From Mesorhizobium sp. M00.F.Ca.ET.216.01.1.1 (lineage in GTDB: Bacteria > Pseudomonadota > Alphaproteobacteria > Rhizobiales > Rhizobiaceae), in assembly GCF_004010325.2 (NCBI RefSeq), contig NZ_SADR02000011.1, positions 1 through 64,000 on the forward strand: 64,000 bases of DNA. Reading direction: 5' to 3'. Below the pieces are notes generated by a model. The model saw nothing but the letters and a program-made list of their open reading frames with translations, was not told the DNA's origin and made no database searches. Every line of letters begins with the position of its first letter. The first letter of the stretch is position 1. This document shows, one piece after another, positions 46,455 through 57,468 of this stretch. The position numbers were made by a program, and so were the translations under genes.

Positions 46455-47239
46455 GATGCGGTCTCCGGCAACGGCGCGGCGGCGCGACGCTCGGCCTCGC
46501 CGGCATCGCCCGCGCTCAATTCGGCCCGCACAGCAGCCAGATAGCGGCTGGCAAGGGCGCTGCCGCCTGCCTGGGCACGCAGGAGCCAAACCAGCGCCTC
46601 GACCGCGTCGGCCGGCACGCCCGTGCCAAGATGGCAGGCGGCGCCGAGCATTGCCTGCCCTTCGGCGTCTCCGCGCATGGCAGCACGGCGCCACCAGCGG
46701 ACAGCCTCGTCCGGATCGCGCGGCACGCCGAGCGCATTGTGATAAAGCATGCCGATCCGGGTCATCGCGGATGCGATGCCCTGATCGGCCGCGGCAAGCG
46801 CCCAGCGTCGCGCCTCGCCGACATCGGGAGCCATCACTTCGCCCTCCAGCAGCATCCAGCTCAGCATATCCTGCGCCGGTCCGTCGCCAGTTTCCGCTGC
46901 GGCCTGATAGAGCTCGGCCGCCCTGCGAAAGTCCTGCTGGACGCCTTCGCCGCGGAAATAGAGCGACGCCAGGTTCCTTTGCCCGACAGGATCTCCTGCC
47001 TCGGCGGCGAGCGTCAGCCAGCGAAAGGCCAGATCCGCATCACGCTCGACGCCGAGCCCTCCGGCGAAGCAGGCGCCGATATTGTTCTGAGCGCGGGCAA
47101 CGCCCCGGTGAGCCAGCGGCTCCCATATGGAGAGAGCCACGGCATGATCGCCTCGCCGCGCGGCTTCGAGGGCCTCGGCCATGCGTGCAGCCACAGGCGT
47201 CTCAGCTGGCCGGCGCGCAAGGCGGTCAAGCCAGCGCAT
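46451..47239 (-). CDS. Sel1-like tetratricopeptide repeat protein
   Basis: A 262-residue helical repeat protein with about five Sel1-like repeats; examples are [37 protein letters not shown] and [18 protein letters not shown]. No signal peptide is seen, so it is probably cytoplasmic. It lies between selA (14-base overlap) and selB (4-base overlap), so its synthesis is coupled to both. Sel1 proteins act as adaptors for protein complexes. A role in assembling or regulating the Sec machinery is my inference, and the name Sel1 comes from a yeast/worm protein and has no link with selenium. Confidence 0.88.
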   Translation of the reverse strand: MRWLDRLARRPAETPVAARMAEALEAARRGDHAVALSIWEPLAHRGVARAQNNIGACFAGGLGVERDADLAFRWLTLAAEAGDPVGQRNLASLYFRGEGVQQDFRRAAELYQAAAETGDGPAQDMLSWMLLEGEVMAPDVGEARRWALAAADQGIASAMTRIGMLYHNALGVPRDPDEAVRWWRRAAMRGDAEGQAMLGAACHLGTGVPADAVEALVWLLRAQAGGSALASRYLAAVRAELSAGDAGEAERRAAAPLPETAS

Positions 47240-48647
47240 CGGTTCCTCCCGGATTTAAGCCGGCTAGATTGGCGATGAAGTTCGCCTCGTCTTCCAGGCA
47301 GCGCAAATCGAGCACGAGCGCCTGGTTTTCGATGCGCCCGATCACGGGGACGCCCAGCCCACGCAGCGCAGCCGCAAGCGCTTCGAGCGCCCGGCCGCTC
47401 CCTGAGCGCGGCTTGAGAGCAAGCCCGGCACTTGGCACAGTTTCAAGCGGCAGCGCGCCGGATCCGACCTGGCTCCGGCACTCCACCGTGTCGACCGCAA
47501 AGGCTTCGCCCACTGCGCCAGCAACCAGGGGAGCAAGGCGCTTTGCCTGCGCTGCAATCTCCCTCACCGAGCGCGAGAGCAGCCTTAGCGTCGGCAGGCG
47601 CTCAGCCAGGCGGTCGGGGTCGCGATAGAGCTTCAACGTCGCCTCGAGCGCGGCCAGACGAAGCTTGTCGACCCTGAGCGCCCGCTTCATCGGGTTGCGG
47701 CTGATCGCGGCGAGCAGGTCCCTGCGGCCGACGATGAACCCCGCTTGCGGACCGCCAAGCAGCTTGTCGCCGGAGAATGTGACGAGATCGGCGCCGTTGG
47801 CGACGGCCTCGCGCACGGTCGGCTCGCGCCCAAGGCCGTAGCGGGCTAGATCGACCAGCGTGCCCGAACCGAGATCATGGACCAGCGGTATCCCATGCGC
47901 CTTCGCGATTGAAGCGAGCTCGGGTGCCCGGATCTCGGCCGTGAATCCTTCGACCCGGTAGTTCGACGTGTGCACCTTGAGGATGAGCCCGGTCTCCGGG
48001 CCAATCGCCGCGACATAGTCTTTGCGATGCGTGCGGTTGGTGGTGCCGACCTCGACAAGCTTGGCGCCGGCGCGTGTCATGATCTCCGGCATACGGAAAG
48101 AGCCGCCGATCTCGATCAACTCGCCTCGCGAAACGATCGCTTCGCGACCGAGCGCCAGCGTGTTGAGGACGAGAAGGACGGCAGCCGCGTTGTTGTTGAC
48201 GACGGTTGCATCCTCGGCTCCGGTCAGCTCGCGGACCAGTGATCGAAGATGATCGTCGCGTTCACCGCGCTCGCCTTTCTCGACATCGAATTCGAGGGCC
48301 ACCGCCTCGCGCATCGCAAGGCGAACAGCCTCCATCGCCTCTTCCGCGAGGAGGGCTCGTCCCAGATTGGTATGCAGCACTGTCCCGGTCAGGTTGAACA
48401 CGGGGCGCAGGGAAGAGCGTTCGCCGTCCCTGAGCTGCACGAGTGCGTCGCCGGCAAGATCGTTTGCCTCCGGCACGACGGCTCCGGCATTGCGGGAGGC
48501 CATTCGTGCATCGGCGACGACTCGGCGAATGGCCTCCGTCGCGGCCTGCCGTCCGAAGCGCTCGATTGCGGCCGCCGCCAGCGGGGTCCCCAGCACTTGG
48601 TCGACCGACGGAAGATTGCGCAAAGGGTTTGCGGATGAAGCGGTCAT
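47226..48647 (-). CDS. selA: L-seryl-tRNA(Sec) selenium transferase
   Basis: A 473-residue PLP enzyme that converts Ser-tRNA(Sec) to Sec-tRNA(Sec) using selenophosphate. The PLP lysine is Lys295 in [13 protein letters not shown], the same number as in E. coli. [14 protein letters not shown] and TNRTHRKDY are other family signatures. The chosen ATG (MTASSANPL) has AGGAT six bases upstream; a start seven codons earlier is possible. It follows fdhE after seven bases. Confidence 0.95.
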   Translation of the reverse strand: MTASSANPLRNLPSVDQVLGTPLAAAAIERFGRQAATEAIRRVVADARMASRNAGAVVPEANDLAGDALVQLRDGERSSLRPVFNLTGTVLHTNLGRALLAEEAMEAVRLAMREAVALEFDVEKGERGERDDHLRSLVRELTGAEDATVVNNNAAAVLLVLNTLALGREAIVSRGELIEIGGSFRMPEIMTRAGAKLVEVGTTNRTHRKDYVAAIGPETGLILKVHTSNYRVEGFTAEIRAPELASIAKAHGIPLVHDLGSGTLVDLARYGLGREPTVREAVANGADLVTFSGDKLLGGPQAGFIVGRRDLLAAISRNPMKRALRVDKLRLAALEATLKLYRDPDRLAERLPTLRLLSRSVREIAAQAKRLAPLVAGAVGEAFAVDTVECRSQVGSGALPLETVPSAGLALKPRSGSGRALEALAAALRGLGVPVIGRIENQALVLDLRCLEDEANFIANLAGLNPGGTDALA

Positions 48648-48654
48648 CGTATCC

Positions 48655-49575
48655 TCAATAGCCAACAAGGAACGGATTGAACGATCCGCGGCGATGGCCG
48701 CCCTCGCGGACGAGCAGGTCGAGGCCGAGCGTCGCCACGTCGTCGGCTACCGGATCGAGAGCCGGATCCTTGTGCTGGTACAGGATCTTTACATAGCAGC
48801 CGCATGCATCGCAGGTCTCGGCCTTGACCGTGCCAGGGCCTCCCTCGATTTCCTGATAGCCTATCCCCTTCGTCGAGCCGCACAGCGTGCATTTGATACG
48901 GACGTGGTTCCACAATGTTCCACACAGCGCGCAGACGCAGAACCGCGCCCCGTGTGCGCCGTGCCAGCCGACGATGATCGAGGATACGGGCGGCCCGCCG
49001 CAGGCCGGACAGGCGCCGTCGGCGACCGGAACCAGCTTCGGGCCGTCGAGACGTGCGGCAAGGCGGGCGAAGTGAACCTGCAGCGCGGCCGCGACATAGA
49101 CATGCTCGGCAAGCGCGTTCATTGGGATCGCATCGGTGAGCACATTGCGCACCATGGAGTCGACCCCGGACGCATCGGCAATCGTCAGCCGGCTCAAGGC
49201 GGCTGCGGCCGCCTCGGGTTTTTCGATCGCGGTTGCCGCTTCGAACAGGCGGGCGAGTGTCATCCCCAGCGCGGCATCTGAGGTGAATTGGTTGCGATCG
49301 AGCGGCGGCATACCGAAGGTTCGTGCGCGCTCGCGCGCCTCCGCGGTCGGCAATTCGACATCCGGCAAGCCGTCCTGGATTCGGTGCTGCGCACCGGTCA
49401 GTGCAGCGAGGAAGCGGAGATAAAGGCCGAGCTGATGGTCATCCGCCAACGCCTCCAATCGCTCGGAGCGGTGAATGAACAAGGTCTGCGGATCAGGCAG
49501 GCGCGCAAACGGCGGGGCCGAGACCTCGCCGATTACAGTCGGATCAGGGCGCGACGGATCTTGTTGCCTTGGCAT
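48655..49575 (-). CDS. fdhE: Formate dehydrogenase accessory protein
   Basis: A 306-residue cytoplasmic protein needed for active membrane formate dehydrogenase. The C-terminal half has four CxxC motifs (CPAC, CALC, CTLC, CDAC), the rubredoxin-like metal sites of FdhE. I start at [11 protein letters not shown]; nine in-frame codons upstream are optional. It is separated from fdoI by 114 bases containing a palindromic repeat, and leads directly into selA. Confidence 0.92.
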   Translation of the reverse strand: MPRQQDPSRPDPTVIGEVSAPPFARLPDPQTLFIHRSERLEALADDHQLGLYLRFLAALTGAQHRIQDGLPDVELPTAEARERARTFGMPPLDRNQFTSDAALGMTLARLFEAATAIEKPEAAAAALSRLTIADASGVDSMVRNVLTDAIPMNALAEHVYVAAALQVHFARLAARLDGPKLVPVADGACPACGGPPVSSIIVGWHGAHGARFCVCALCGTLWNHVRIKCTLCGSTKGIGYQEIEGGPGTVKAETCDACGCYVKILYQHKDPALDPVADDVATLGLDLLVREGGHRRGSFNPFLVGY

Positions 49576-49622
49576 TTCAACCTCACGAACCTCACGGGCC
49601 ACGTGGTCGGCTTGATACTGCT

Positions 49623-49682
49623 CCAGAGCAATTCCAGGAAAAGTGTATAACAGTTTTCCGTCCGGAATTGCGTAAGAACAAA
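49623..49682. repeat. Rhizobial intergenic palindromic repeat
   Basis: Arms GCAATTCC (49628-49635) and GGAATTGC (49664-49671), with inner GGAAAA and TTTTCC also complementary, form a long imperfect hairpin around AAGTGTATAACAGTTTT. I recognise this as a common intergenic repeat in Rhizobium/Mesorhizobium genomes, related in its AAGTG..GTTTT core to the one at 22895. It lies between fdoI and fdhE and may separate the structural from the accessory genes at RNA level. Confidence 0.7.
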
Positions 49683-49689
49683 TACCCGC

Positions 49690-50388
49690 TCATTCGGCGG
49701 GATTCGATCCTGAACGTCCGTCCGGTTTGCCTGCGGTCAGTTCACGCAGCCATTTGCGATGATGCCGCCACGCCCAGCCGCCGGTCACCCGTCCGCGCGT
49801 CATGGCGGGAATGGTGCCGCGCACCCAGATGGCCGAGTAGAAATGGACAATCCAGACGCCGATGATCGCCACGGCAGCGATCGAATGAACAAGCAGCGCC
49901 ACCCGCTGCTGGCCGATCGTGGTGTAAGCGGCGAAATATTGTTGCCAGATGACGATGCCGCTCGAAATCAGGATGACGATGAGGATCGACATTGACCAGA
50001 AGACGAGCTTTTGGCCGGCATTGTACTTGCCGACTTCAGGGACGTTGTCCTCGTGATTGGACAATACATCACGGAAACGGGCGAGCCACGTTCCGTCCTC
50101 GGGCCTCCACAAATTGGCCTTCCAGAACCGAAGGAAAAGCCCAAGGAAGCTGAAGAAGAGCAAGACACCGATCCATGGGTGAATGAAGCGCGTGAACTGG
50201 CCGCCGCCAAACAGCCCCGACAGGAAGAACAGGCTAGGGTGAAACATGGCAAGGCCGGACAAGGCGAGCAGGATCAGGCTGGCCGCAGTGATCCAATGGT
50301 TGATCCGCGCGCCCACCGTGTAGCGGTCCACGATGACTGGCTTGCCGGGATGTACCCGCTCGTTCGGCTTCACGTCATACGCGGCCAT
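49690..50388 (-). CDS. fdoI: Formate dehydrogenase gamma subunit (cytochrome b556)
   Basis: A 232-residue inner-membrane cytochrome b with four hydrophobic segments, beginning near [19 protein letters not shown]. Histidines in INHWIT, RFIHPW, LVHSIA and VHFYSA are candidate haem ligands. It anchors the FdoGH dimer and passes formate-derived electrons to quinone. The start overlaps the end of fdoH by 14 bases. Confidence 0.93.
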   Translation of the reverse strand: MAAYDVKPNERVHPGKPVIVDRYTVGARINHWITAASLILLALSGLAMFHPSLFFLSGLFGGGQFTRFIHPWIGVLLFFSFLGLFLRFWKANLWRPEDGTWLARFRDVLSNHEDNVPEVGKYNAGQKLVFWSMSILIVILISSGIVIWQQYFAAYTTIGQQRVALLVHSIAAVAIIGVWIVHFYSAIWVRGTIPAMTRGRVTGGWAWRHHRKWLRELTAGKPDGRSGSNPAE

Positions 50389-51325
50389 CGTTGTCGCCTT
50401 CCGTCAGCTCTTCGGCATGCTCCTCATCCGTCTCGGAGACCCTGTTCGGTCCCATGACCAGATGGTGAAGCAGGCCGACGCCGGCCGCCACGCCGAGAAT
50501 AGTGAGGCCGGCATATTTGGTCACGCCCTTCCACGCCTCCACGAGCGGACTGATCTTCGGCTCCTTCGGCAGACCAGAATAGAGTTCCGGCTGGTCGGCA
50601 TGGTGCAGCACATACATCACATGCGTCCCTCCGACGCCGGGCGGATCGTAGAGGCCGGCATTCGAATAGCCGCGCGATTTCAGGTCCTTGATGCGGCCGT
50701 CGGCGTGCTTTTTCATCTCGTCTTTCGTGCCGAACACGATCGCCTGGGTCGGGCAGGCCTTGGCGCAGGCTGGCCCCTGGCCGACAGCCACGCGGTCGGA
50801 GCAGAGCGTGCATTTGTAGGCCGTGTGATCGACTTTGGAGATGCGCGGAATGTTGAACGGGCAACCCTTGATGCAATAGCCGCAGCCGATGCAGTTCTCA
50901 TGGACGAAATCGACGATGCCGTTCGAATACTGCACTATGGCGCCCGGCGCCGGACAAGCCTTGAGGCAGCCCGGGTCAGCGCAGTGCATACAGCCATCCT
51001 TGCGGATCAACCATTCGAGTTCGTTCGTCTCGGGATTGTCCCATTCGCTGTAGCGCATCAGCGTGAACATGTCCGGCGTGAGATCGGCAGGATTCTCATA
51101 GACGCCGGCATTGAAGCCGACCTCCGGATGCGTGTCGTTCCACTCGATGCAGGCCGTCTGGCACGCCTTGCAGCCGATGCATTTCGAGACATCGATGAGC
51201 TTGGCGACTTCCGTCAATTGCTGCTCGGGCGCGGGAACCGTCGAAGCAGAGCGGCGGATGAGGTCCTTGTCGGAAAAACGCGGTACGGTATCCGTCGTCG
51301 AAGGATTTGGAAGTGGAGGAAACAT
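50375..51325 (-). CDS. fdoH: Formate dehydrogenase beta subunit (4x[4Fe-4S])
   Basis: A 316-residue iron-sulphur subunit with four cysteine clusters: [35 protein letters not shown] and CTLCSD with CAKAC. A single C-terminal transmembrane helix lies at about residues 265-285 ([16 protein letters not shown]), as in E. coli FdnH/FdoH. It carries electrons from the FdoG active site to the FdoI haems. It begins 12 bases after the fdoG stop. Confidence 0.95.
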   Translation of the reverse strand: MFPPLPNPSTTDTVPRFSDKDLIRRSASTVPAPEQQLTEVAKLIDVSKCIGCKACQTACIEWNDTHPEVGFNAGVYENPADLTPDMFTLMRYSEWDNPETNELEWLIRKDGCMHCADPGCLKACPAPGAIVQYSNGIVDFVHENCIGCGYCIKGCPFNIPRISKVDHTAYKCTLCSDRVAVGQGPACAKACPTQAIVFGTKDEMKKHADGRIKDLKSRGYSNAGLYDPPGVGGTHVMYVLHHADQPELYSGLPKEPKISPLVEAWKGVTKYAGLTILGVAAGVGLLHHLVMGPNRVSETDEEHAEELTEGDNDGRV

Positions 51326-51337
51326 CGCTTACTCCTC

Positions 51338-54300
51338 CTACGCTACCGGCCCGGCGATGGGCTCGATGTTGACAAGGAACGCCTTGTATTCCGGCGTCTC
51401 GATGTTGGCGTCGCCGACAAAGGGGGTAAGCATGTTCGGGCCAAAGCCTTTCTTCGCCGCTCCCGTGAAGCCCCAGTGCAGCGGTATTCCGACGATGTGG
51501 ACAGTCTTGCCATCGCAGGTGAGCGGCCTGATCCGCTTGGTCACCATGGCCTTCGCCACAACGGAACCGCGCTTCGACCAGACGCGCACCCAGCCGCCTT
51601 TGGTGATGCCCTTCTCGGCCGCAAGCTGTTCCGAGATTTCCACGAAAAACTCCGGCTGCATCACCGCATTGACGATGACGTGCTTGGTCCAGAAGTGGAA
51701 ATGCTCGGTCAGTCGGTAGGAGGTTGCCGCGTAGGGGAACTCCCGCGAAGCCGATTCGGCGAACTGGGCCATATCGCCTTCGAACACCCGCGCTGCGGGG
51801 TTTCCGCGGACTTTGGGAGCTATCGGGTTCGCGATGGGCGACTCGAATGGCTCGTAATGCGCCGGGAATGGTCCGTCGCGCATCATGCCCCGGGTAAAGA
51901 GGCGCGAGACACCTTCCGGATTCATGATGAACGGGCCGACTTGATCGGGCTTTGCCGTTGGCAAGATGTCGGGGACATCGTAGCCCGACCATTTCGTGCC
52001 GTCCCATTCAATCACCTTGCGGCTTGGATCCCAAGCCTTTCCGGTGAGGTCAGCCGATGCCCTGTTGTAGAGAATGCGGCGGTTGGCGGGCCATGAGAAC
52101 GCCCATTTGGAATAGGCGCCGGTTTCGTCAGGATCGGTGGTGTCCCGCCTGGCCATGTTGTTGCCGTTTTCGTTGAAGCAGCCCGAATAGATCCAGCAGC
52201 CGCAGGAGGTGGAGCCGTCGTCGCGCAGCGCTGCGAAGCCCGGCAAGAGCTTTCCGGCCTCCGCCAGCACCTTTGTCGGGTCGGCCGTGTCGGTTACCCT
52301 GGCGAGCGCTCTGCCATTGATCTCCTGGGCAAGCTCCTCGGCCTTCGGATCGCCGGGATCGGCATAAGGCCAGTTGAGCTTGACGATCGGATCGGCGAAG
52401 GCGCCGCCTTCCTTGGTGTAGAGCTCCTTCAGGCGCAGATAGAGCTGCGCCATAATCCAGGTATCGCGTTTGGCCTCGCCGGGGGGCGTGCCGCCGGCCC
52501 AATGCCACTGCAGCCAGCGCCCCGAATTGACCAGCGAGCCGTCGTCCTCGGCGAAGCAGGTAGAGGGAAGCTGGTAGACTTCCGTCTGAATCTGCGAAGG
52601 ATCGACATCGTTGTACGGCCCGTGGTTCTCCCAGAACCGGCCCGTCTCCGTGTCTAACGGATCCATGATCACGAGATATTTGAGCTTCGAGAGGGACTCG
52701 ATCACCTTCTTCTTGTTCGGAGCTGCCTGTAGCGGGTTGAAGCCCTGGCAGAAATAACCGTTCATCTTGCCCTGGTGCATCAGCTCGAAAGCCCGCAGCA
52801 GATCGTAGCCCGGCAGGTCGAGCTTCGGCAGGTAGTTATAGGCGAAGTCGTTCTCCGGCGTTGCCGCGTTGCCCCACATCGACTTCTGGAAGCTTACGAA
52901 GAACTTCCTGTAGTTCTGCCAGTAGCTCATTTGGTTCGGCCGGAGCGGCTTGAAGCCTCGGGTCGACATGTAGGCTGCCAGATCGACCTCCTTCTCAGTC
53001 GGCAGCGTCAGATAACCGGGCAGCAGGTTCGACATCAGCCCGAGGTCGGTCAGCCCCTGGATGTTGGAGTGACCGCGAAGCGCGTTCATACCGCCGCCGC
53101 GTATACCGATATTGCCAAGAACAAGCTGCAGCATCGCCATGGCGCGGATGTTCTGCGAGCCCTTCGAGTGCTGGGTCCAGCCGAGCGCGTACATCGAGGT
53201 CATCGCCTTGGTCGGAGACGATGTCTCGGCGACCATCGCGGCCACCTTCAGGAACCGGTCCTTCGGCGTGCCGCAGATGCGCTCGACCATCTCCGGCGTG
53301 TAGACCGCGACATGTTTCTTGAGCAGATTCCAGACGCAGCGGGGATTGGCCAATGTCGCGTCGACAACGGCAAAGCCGTCCGTGCCTATGTCATAGTCCC
53401 AACTGGACTTGTCATAGTCTCGCTTCGCCTCGTTATAGCCGGAGAAGAGGCCGTCCTGATAGGTGAAGCCCTCCTTGACGACATACGTCGCGTTGGTGAA
53501 GGCCTTCAGATAGTCCCATTGCACCTTGTCGTTCTGGATGCAGTGGTTGATCAGCCCGAGCAGGAAGGCGATGTCCGTTCCCTGGCGGATCGGCGCGTAA
53601 AGATCCGACACCGAAGCTGAGCGCGTAAAGCGCGGGTCGATGACGATGAGCTTGGCGCCGCGGTTGGCCTTCGCCTCTGTGACCCATTTGAAGCCGCAAG
53701 GATGCGCTTCGGCAGCATTGCCGCCCATGATGACGACGAGATCCGTGTTCTTGATGTCGGTCCAGGAATTCGTCATTGCGCCGCGGCCGAATGTTGGGGC
53801 GAGACTCGCCACCGTCGGGCCGTGTCAGACACGTGCCTGGTTGTCGAACACCAGCATGCCCGCGCTGCGGACCACCTTATAGGTCGCGAACGCGGTTTCA
53901 TTGGTCGAAGCTGAGGCGGCGAGGAAGCCGGTGGTGATCCACCGATTGACCGTCACGCCGTCATTGTTCGTCGCAACGAAGTTCTTGTCGCGATCGTCCT
54001 TCATCAGGCGGGCGATGCGGCCGAGCGCGTCTTCCCAGCTTATCGGCTCGAACTTGTCCGAGCCCGGTTTGCGGATCATCGGATGTTGCAGACGGGTCGG
54101 CGACTTGACAAATCCGAGCAGGGCCGACCCTTTGGGGCACAAGGTGCCGCGATTGGTCGGATGATCAGTGTCACCCTCGATATGGGTGATCTCGGCCGGC
54201 TCGCCCTTTCTGAGATCGCCCTTCGAATACAAGATTATGCCGCAAGCCACCGAGCAGTATGGACAGGTGTTGCGTGTTTCGGTGGCGTTCGCGAGCTTGA

Positions 54301-54424
54301 AGGCCCGTATCGCCGCCGCGTGTGCGGCCTCGCTATCGCCGAAGCCGAGGGCTCCGAGCGTAGTACCGGCGAGACCCGCGCCTGCTGTTTGCAGGAACGC
54401 GCGTCGAGAAAGATCGATGTTCAT
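51338..54424 (-). CDS. fdoG: Formate dehydrogenase alpha subunit, selenocysteine-containing
   Basis: A 1028-residue molybdopterin enzyme that oxidises formate to CO2. Two open frames must be joined through an in-frame TGA at 53825-53827 (codon 200), giving ARV-Sec-HGPTVASLAPTFG, the same context as E. coli FdnG/FdoG. The N-terminus has a twin-arginine signal (SRRAFLQ), so the FdoGH dimer is exported folded to the periplasm. The [4Fe-4S] motif is CPYCSVACG with CPKG. The TGA is a real Sec codon because a SECIS-like hairpin follows and the complete sel set adjoins. GGGAGG precedes the ATG. A gene-finder would wrongly split this gene. Confidence 0.95.
53780..53827 (-). promoter_or_regulatory. 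Bacterial SECIS element in fdoG
   Basis: Immediately after the UGA the minus strand reads CACGGCCCGACGG and then a hairpin GGCGA-GUC-UCGCC (53798-53810). This places an apical 5-bp stem with a G-U-containing loop about 17 bases after the UGA, matching the arrangement of the E. coli fdhF/fdnG SECIS that SelB binds. Confidence 0.8.
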
Positions 54425-54900
54425 GGGTTCCTCCCGAAGCCGATGCCCCACGGCAACTCGAACCAACGGTTCAATCCGAGTAACTAGTCTCGGACCAAAT
54501 AAAATCAATGCCAAAGAGCGAGGTGCGTACGGTGCAGCAAAAATGCTCCTCCGAACCGCCTTCCTGCAGCAGGTTTGTGCCCACAAATCGGCATTGTGTA
54601 TTATTGTTGAATATTCTTGTCATCTTTTCGTGACCGCGACCGCGATTGACGAAAACGAGCGCATTACCATACAGTAAAGTGTGGCGGTGAAACAGCTCCC
54701 GCGGGTCGGGGCGCCTTTCGATCGATACCCAATGACGGCGGTGCCTCGCACGCCGGATACGGTTCTTGCCTTTCCTAACTCAACGAAATCCGCTGAGAGC
54801 AAGCGTGCTCCAAACGTGCCATGCATTGGGCGTTCGTATTTTCCATTCCGGTTGACTTTGATCCCTACTAAAGCGTGCCAGCAGAGGAGGCTCGACGATC
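54425..54900. promoter_or_regulatory. Divergent promoter region of fdoG and selD
   Basis: This 476-base region between divergent fdoG and selD has no convincing gene. It contains AT-rich segments around 54500-54520 and 54590-54640 that could be promoters. I see no clear operator palindrome. Confidence 0.5.
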
Positions 54901-55986
54901 ATGGCAATGGCCCTCTCGCCTGAAATCACCGGGGCGCCCGTTGTGCGCCTGACCAGCCTTGCCCATGGCGGCGGTTGCGGCTGCAAGCTGGCACCGTCAG
55001 TGCTGCAGCAGCTTCTCGCCGATCCGGTGGCTGCCAGTCCCTATCATCAGCTTCTCGTCGGCACGGAGACCGGCGACGATGCGGCAGTCTGGCAGCTCGA
55101 CGGCGCGACTTGCGTCATCGCGACCACCGACTTCTTCATGCCTATGGTAGATGACCCCTACGATTTCGGCCGGATTGCCGCAACCAACGCCCTGTCCGAC
55201 ATCTATGCGATGGGTGGCCGGCCGATCATGGCGCTGGCTATACTCGGCATGCCTCTCGACAAGATCCCGACGCTCATGGTCCGCGAAATCCTGAAAGGTG
55301 GCGAAGCTGTCTGCGCCGACGCCGGAATCCCGGTTGCCGGCGGCCACTCGATCGACTCGCCGGAGCCGATTTACGGCCTCGCAGTCATCGGCACATGCCG
55401 ACCCGGGGATATCCGACGCAATTGTGACACCAGGCCGGGTGACGCCTTGATCCTAACGAAAGGGCTCGGCGTCGGCATCTACTCCGCCGCCATCAAGAAG
55501 CAGGCGCTTTCCGAGAGCGGCTACCGCGAAATGATCGCCTCCACCACCCTTCTCAACCGGATCGGATCGGAGCTGGCGCAGGACGCTAGCGTCCACGCCG
55601 TCACCGACGTGACCGGATTTGGCTTGCTCGGACATGCCCTCGAGATGGCACGCGGTTCCGGGTGCACGCTGACAATTTGCAGCCACGACGTGCCGCTCTT
55701 TTCCGAAGCTGCCTCGCTCGCGGCCGACGGCCACGTCACCGGCGCATCGCGGCGCAACTGGGCGAGCTATGGCGACGCGGTAAGCTTACCTCCCGGCATG
55801 CCCGAGTGGCGACGCCATCTTCTCACGGACCCACAGACTTCGGGCGGGCTGCTGGTTGCTTGCGAGACCGACCGCGCTGCGGCGCTGGTCGAGAGGATCG
55901 TCGCGGACGGCTATCCTTCGGCTCGCATCATCGGCCATGCCAGGCCCGGCGCGCCGGCAATACCGGCAATAGTAGTAGAGGCCTGA
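54901..55986 (+). CDS. selD: Selenide, water dikinase (selenophosphate synthase)
   Basis: A 361-residue PurM-superfamily enzyme that makes selenophosphate from selenide and ATP for SelA. The flexible N-terminal active-site loop is GGGCGCKL, with cysteine rather than Sec. [27 protein letters not shown] and [17 protein letters not shown] are family motifs. GAGG precedes the ATG; a second ATG two codons later is possible. It is divergent from the fdo operon, so selenium activation and use lie side by side. Confidence 0.95.
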   Translation: MAMALSPEITGAPVVRLTSLAHGGGCGCKLAPSVLQQLLADPVAASPYHQLLVGTETGDDAAVWQLDGATCVIATTDFFMPMVDDPYDFGRIAATNALSDIYAMGGRPIMALAILGMPLDKIPTLMVREILKGGEAVCADAGIPVAGGHSIDSPEPIYGLAVIGTCRPGDIRRNCDTRPGDALILTKGLGVGIYSAAIKKQALSESGYREMIASTTLLNRIGSELAQDASVHAVTDVTGFGLLGHALEMARGSGCTLTICSHDVPLFSEAASLAADGHVTGASRRNWASYGDAVSLPPGMPEWRRHLLTDPQTSGGLLVACETDRAAALVERIVADGYPSARIIGHARPGAPAIPAIVVEA

Positions 55987-56166
55987 ACGGCCGCTCCGCT
56001 TCCCGCCAGATGACGGGGCGCGACCTCCAGCTCGCGGCACTCCACCTCCTGCCACCACAGCATCGGCAGGCAAAGGCGCCGTCTGCCCTGTCCACGCTGG
56101 ATTGGCGGCGAACGCCGCGGACTGTTTTGGTGATCGGATGATCCAATCGAGCCTGAGTTCGCCAGA

Positions 56167-57468
56167 TCATGACTGCGCGCCAGCACGAGCTTGAAACATC
56201 AGCGCCTCTGGCCCGGCGAACTGCGCGCTGGCGCCCAGAGCCTCCTCTATCCGGAGAATCTCGTTCCACTTGGCCATGCGTTCGGAACGTGTGATCGAAC
56301 CAACCTTGAGCTGTCCGGCATTCCAGCCGACGGAGAGATGCGCCACGGTCACATCCTCGGACTCACCCGAGCGCGCCGACACAATTGCGCCAAGGCCAAA
56401 CCGCTGCGCAGCATCGATTGCGGCCTTGGTCTCCGAAATAGTGCCGGCCTGGTTCGGCTTGATCAGCACGCAGGTGACGAGTTTGTCCCGCGCCGCCTCC
56501 TCGACCAGAGCCGCGTTCGTCACCAGCAAGTCATCGCCGACGATCTGCACCCGGTTGCCAACGGCGGCGGTGAATAGGCGGAAGCCCTCCTTGTCATCCT
56601 CGGCAAACGGATCCTCGATGGAGAGGATCGGGTAACGCTCGACCCAATCCACCAACATTTCGCCGAGGCCGTCGCGGTCGAGCTCGCGCTTTTCGAGGCC
56701 CAGCCGATAGCAGCCGTTCGCGCCGAATTCCGAAGCCGCCACGTCGAGCGCGATGGAGACCTCGTCCCCCGGCGCGTAGCCGGCGCGTTCGATCGCGCGC
56801 ACCAGGAAATCGAGCGCCTCTTCATTGGCGGAGAAGGCCGGCCACCAGCCGCCTTCGTCCGCGACACCTTGTTGCAGCCCCTTTTCGGCAAGCAGGGCGC
56901 CCGCGGCACGGTAGACCTCCGCTGTCCGCTCCATCACGGTTCCGAAATCCGGTGCGGTAGGGCAGATGACTAGGAAGTCCTGGATGTCGACGCGACGGCC
57001 GGCATGCGCACCGCCGCCGAAGATCTGGATCTCGGGCACAGGAATCCGCACTGGCCGCCCACCTGCGGCATAGGCCCAGAGCGGCCCACCGGCAGCCGCC
57101 GCGGCGGCATGCATCACCGCCATGGACACGGCGATCATGGCATTGCCGCCGAGCCGCGCCTTTTGCGGCGTACCGTCAAGCGCGATCAGAATGCTATCAA
57201 TATCCTCCTGATCGGCCGCATCCAGGCCAATCAGGGCGCGGCCGATCTCGGCATTGACGTTGCCGACGGCATGCATCACGTCGAAGCCGCCGAGGCGTTG
57301 CCCTCCGTCGCGCAGATCGAGCGCTTCGCCGGACCCGGTGGAGGCGCCGGCCGGCGCGATGGCGCGGCCATAAGCGCCGCCCGAGAGCACGATTTCGGCT
57401 TCGACGGTCGGCCGTCCCCGCGAGTCCCACACGCGGCGTCCCCGGACGGAAGCAATGGATGTTGTCAT
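56167..57468 (-). CDS. Enolase paralogue with altered active site
   Basis: A 433-residue enolase-family protein. Most catalytic and metal residues are kept: Ser43 (GASTG), His155, Glu205 (ADEGGWW), Asp242, Glu285 (SIEDP), Asp312, Lys337 (LIKPNQAGT) and Lys388 (LKVGS). Two positions differ from true enolases: the His of SHRSGETED is Ala365 (SARSGESED), and the Glu of IQEFM is Asp164 (IQDFL). I start at MTTSIASVRGRRVWDSRG, whose ATG overlaps the kinase stop by four bases. The coupled kinase gene and catabolic neighbours suggest dehydration of a 2-phospho-acid other than, or besides, 2-phosphoglycerate. A housekeeping role is unlikely. Confidence 0.85.
   Translation of the reverse strand: MTTSIASVRGRRVWDSRGRPTVEAEIVLSGGAYGRAIAPAGASTGSGEALDLRDGGQRLGGFDVMHAVGNVNAEIGRALIGLDAADQEDIDSILIALDGTPQKARLGGNAMIAVSMAVMHAAAAAAGGPLWAYAAGGRPVRIPVPEIQIFGGGAHAGRRVDIQDFLVICPTAPDFGTVMERTAEVYRAAGALLAEKGLQQGVADEGGWWPAFSANEEALDFLVRAIERAGYAPGDEVSIALDVAASEFGANGCYRLGLEKRELDRDGLGEMLVDWVERYPILSIEDPFAEDDKEGFRLFTAAVGNRVQIVGDDLLVTNAALVEEAARDKLVTCVLIKPNQAGTISETKAAIDAAQRFGLGAIVSARSGESEDVTVAHLSVGWNAGQLKVGSITRSERMAKWNEILRIEEALGASAQFAGPEALMFQARAGAQS

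Noticed and set aside
46455..46694. A longer selB with an 80-residue arginine-rich N-terminal extension
   Set aside because: The extension is a shadow of the Sel1-repeat gene; the conserved GTPase begins at MIVGTAGH with a coupled ATGA overlap.
51338..54424. The formate dehydrogenase alpha gene as two genes or a nonsense-mutated pseudogene
   Set aside because: The interrupting codon is TGA in the exact Sec context of FdnG/FdoG, a SECIS-like hairpin follows, and all sel genes are adjacent.
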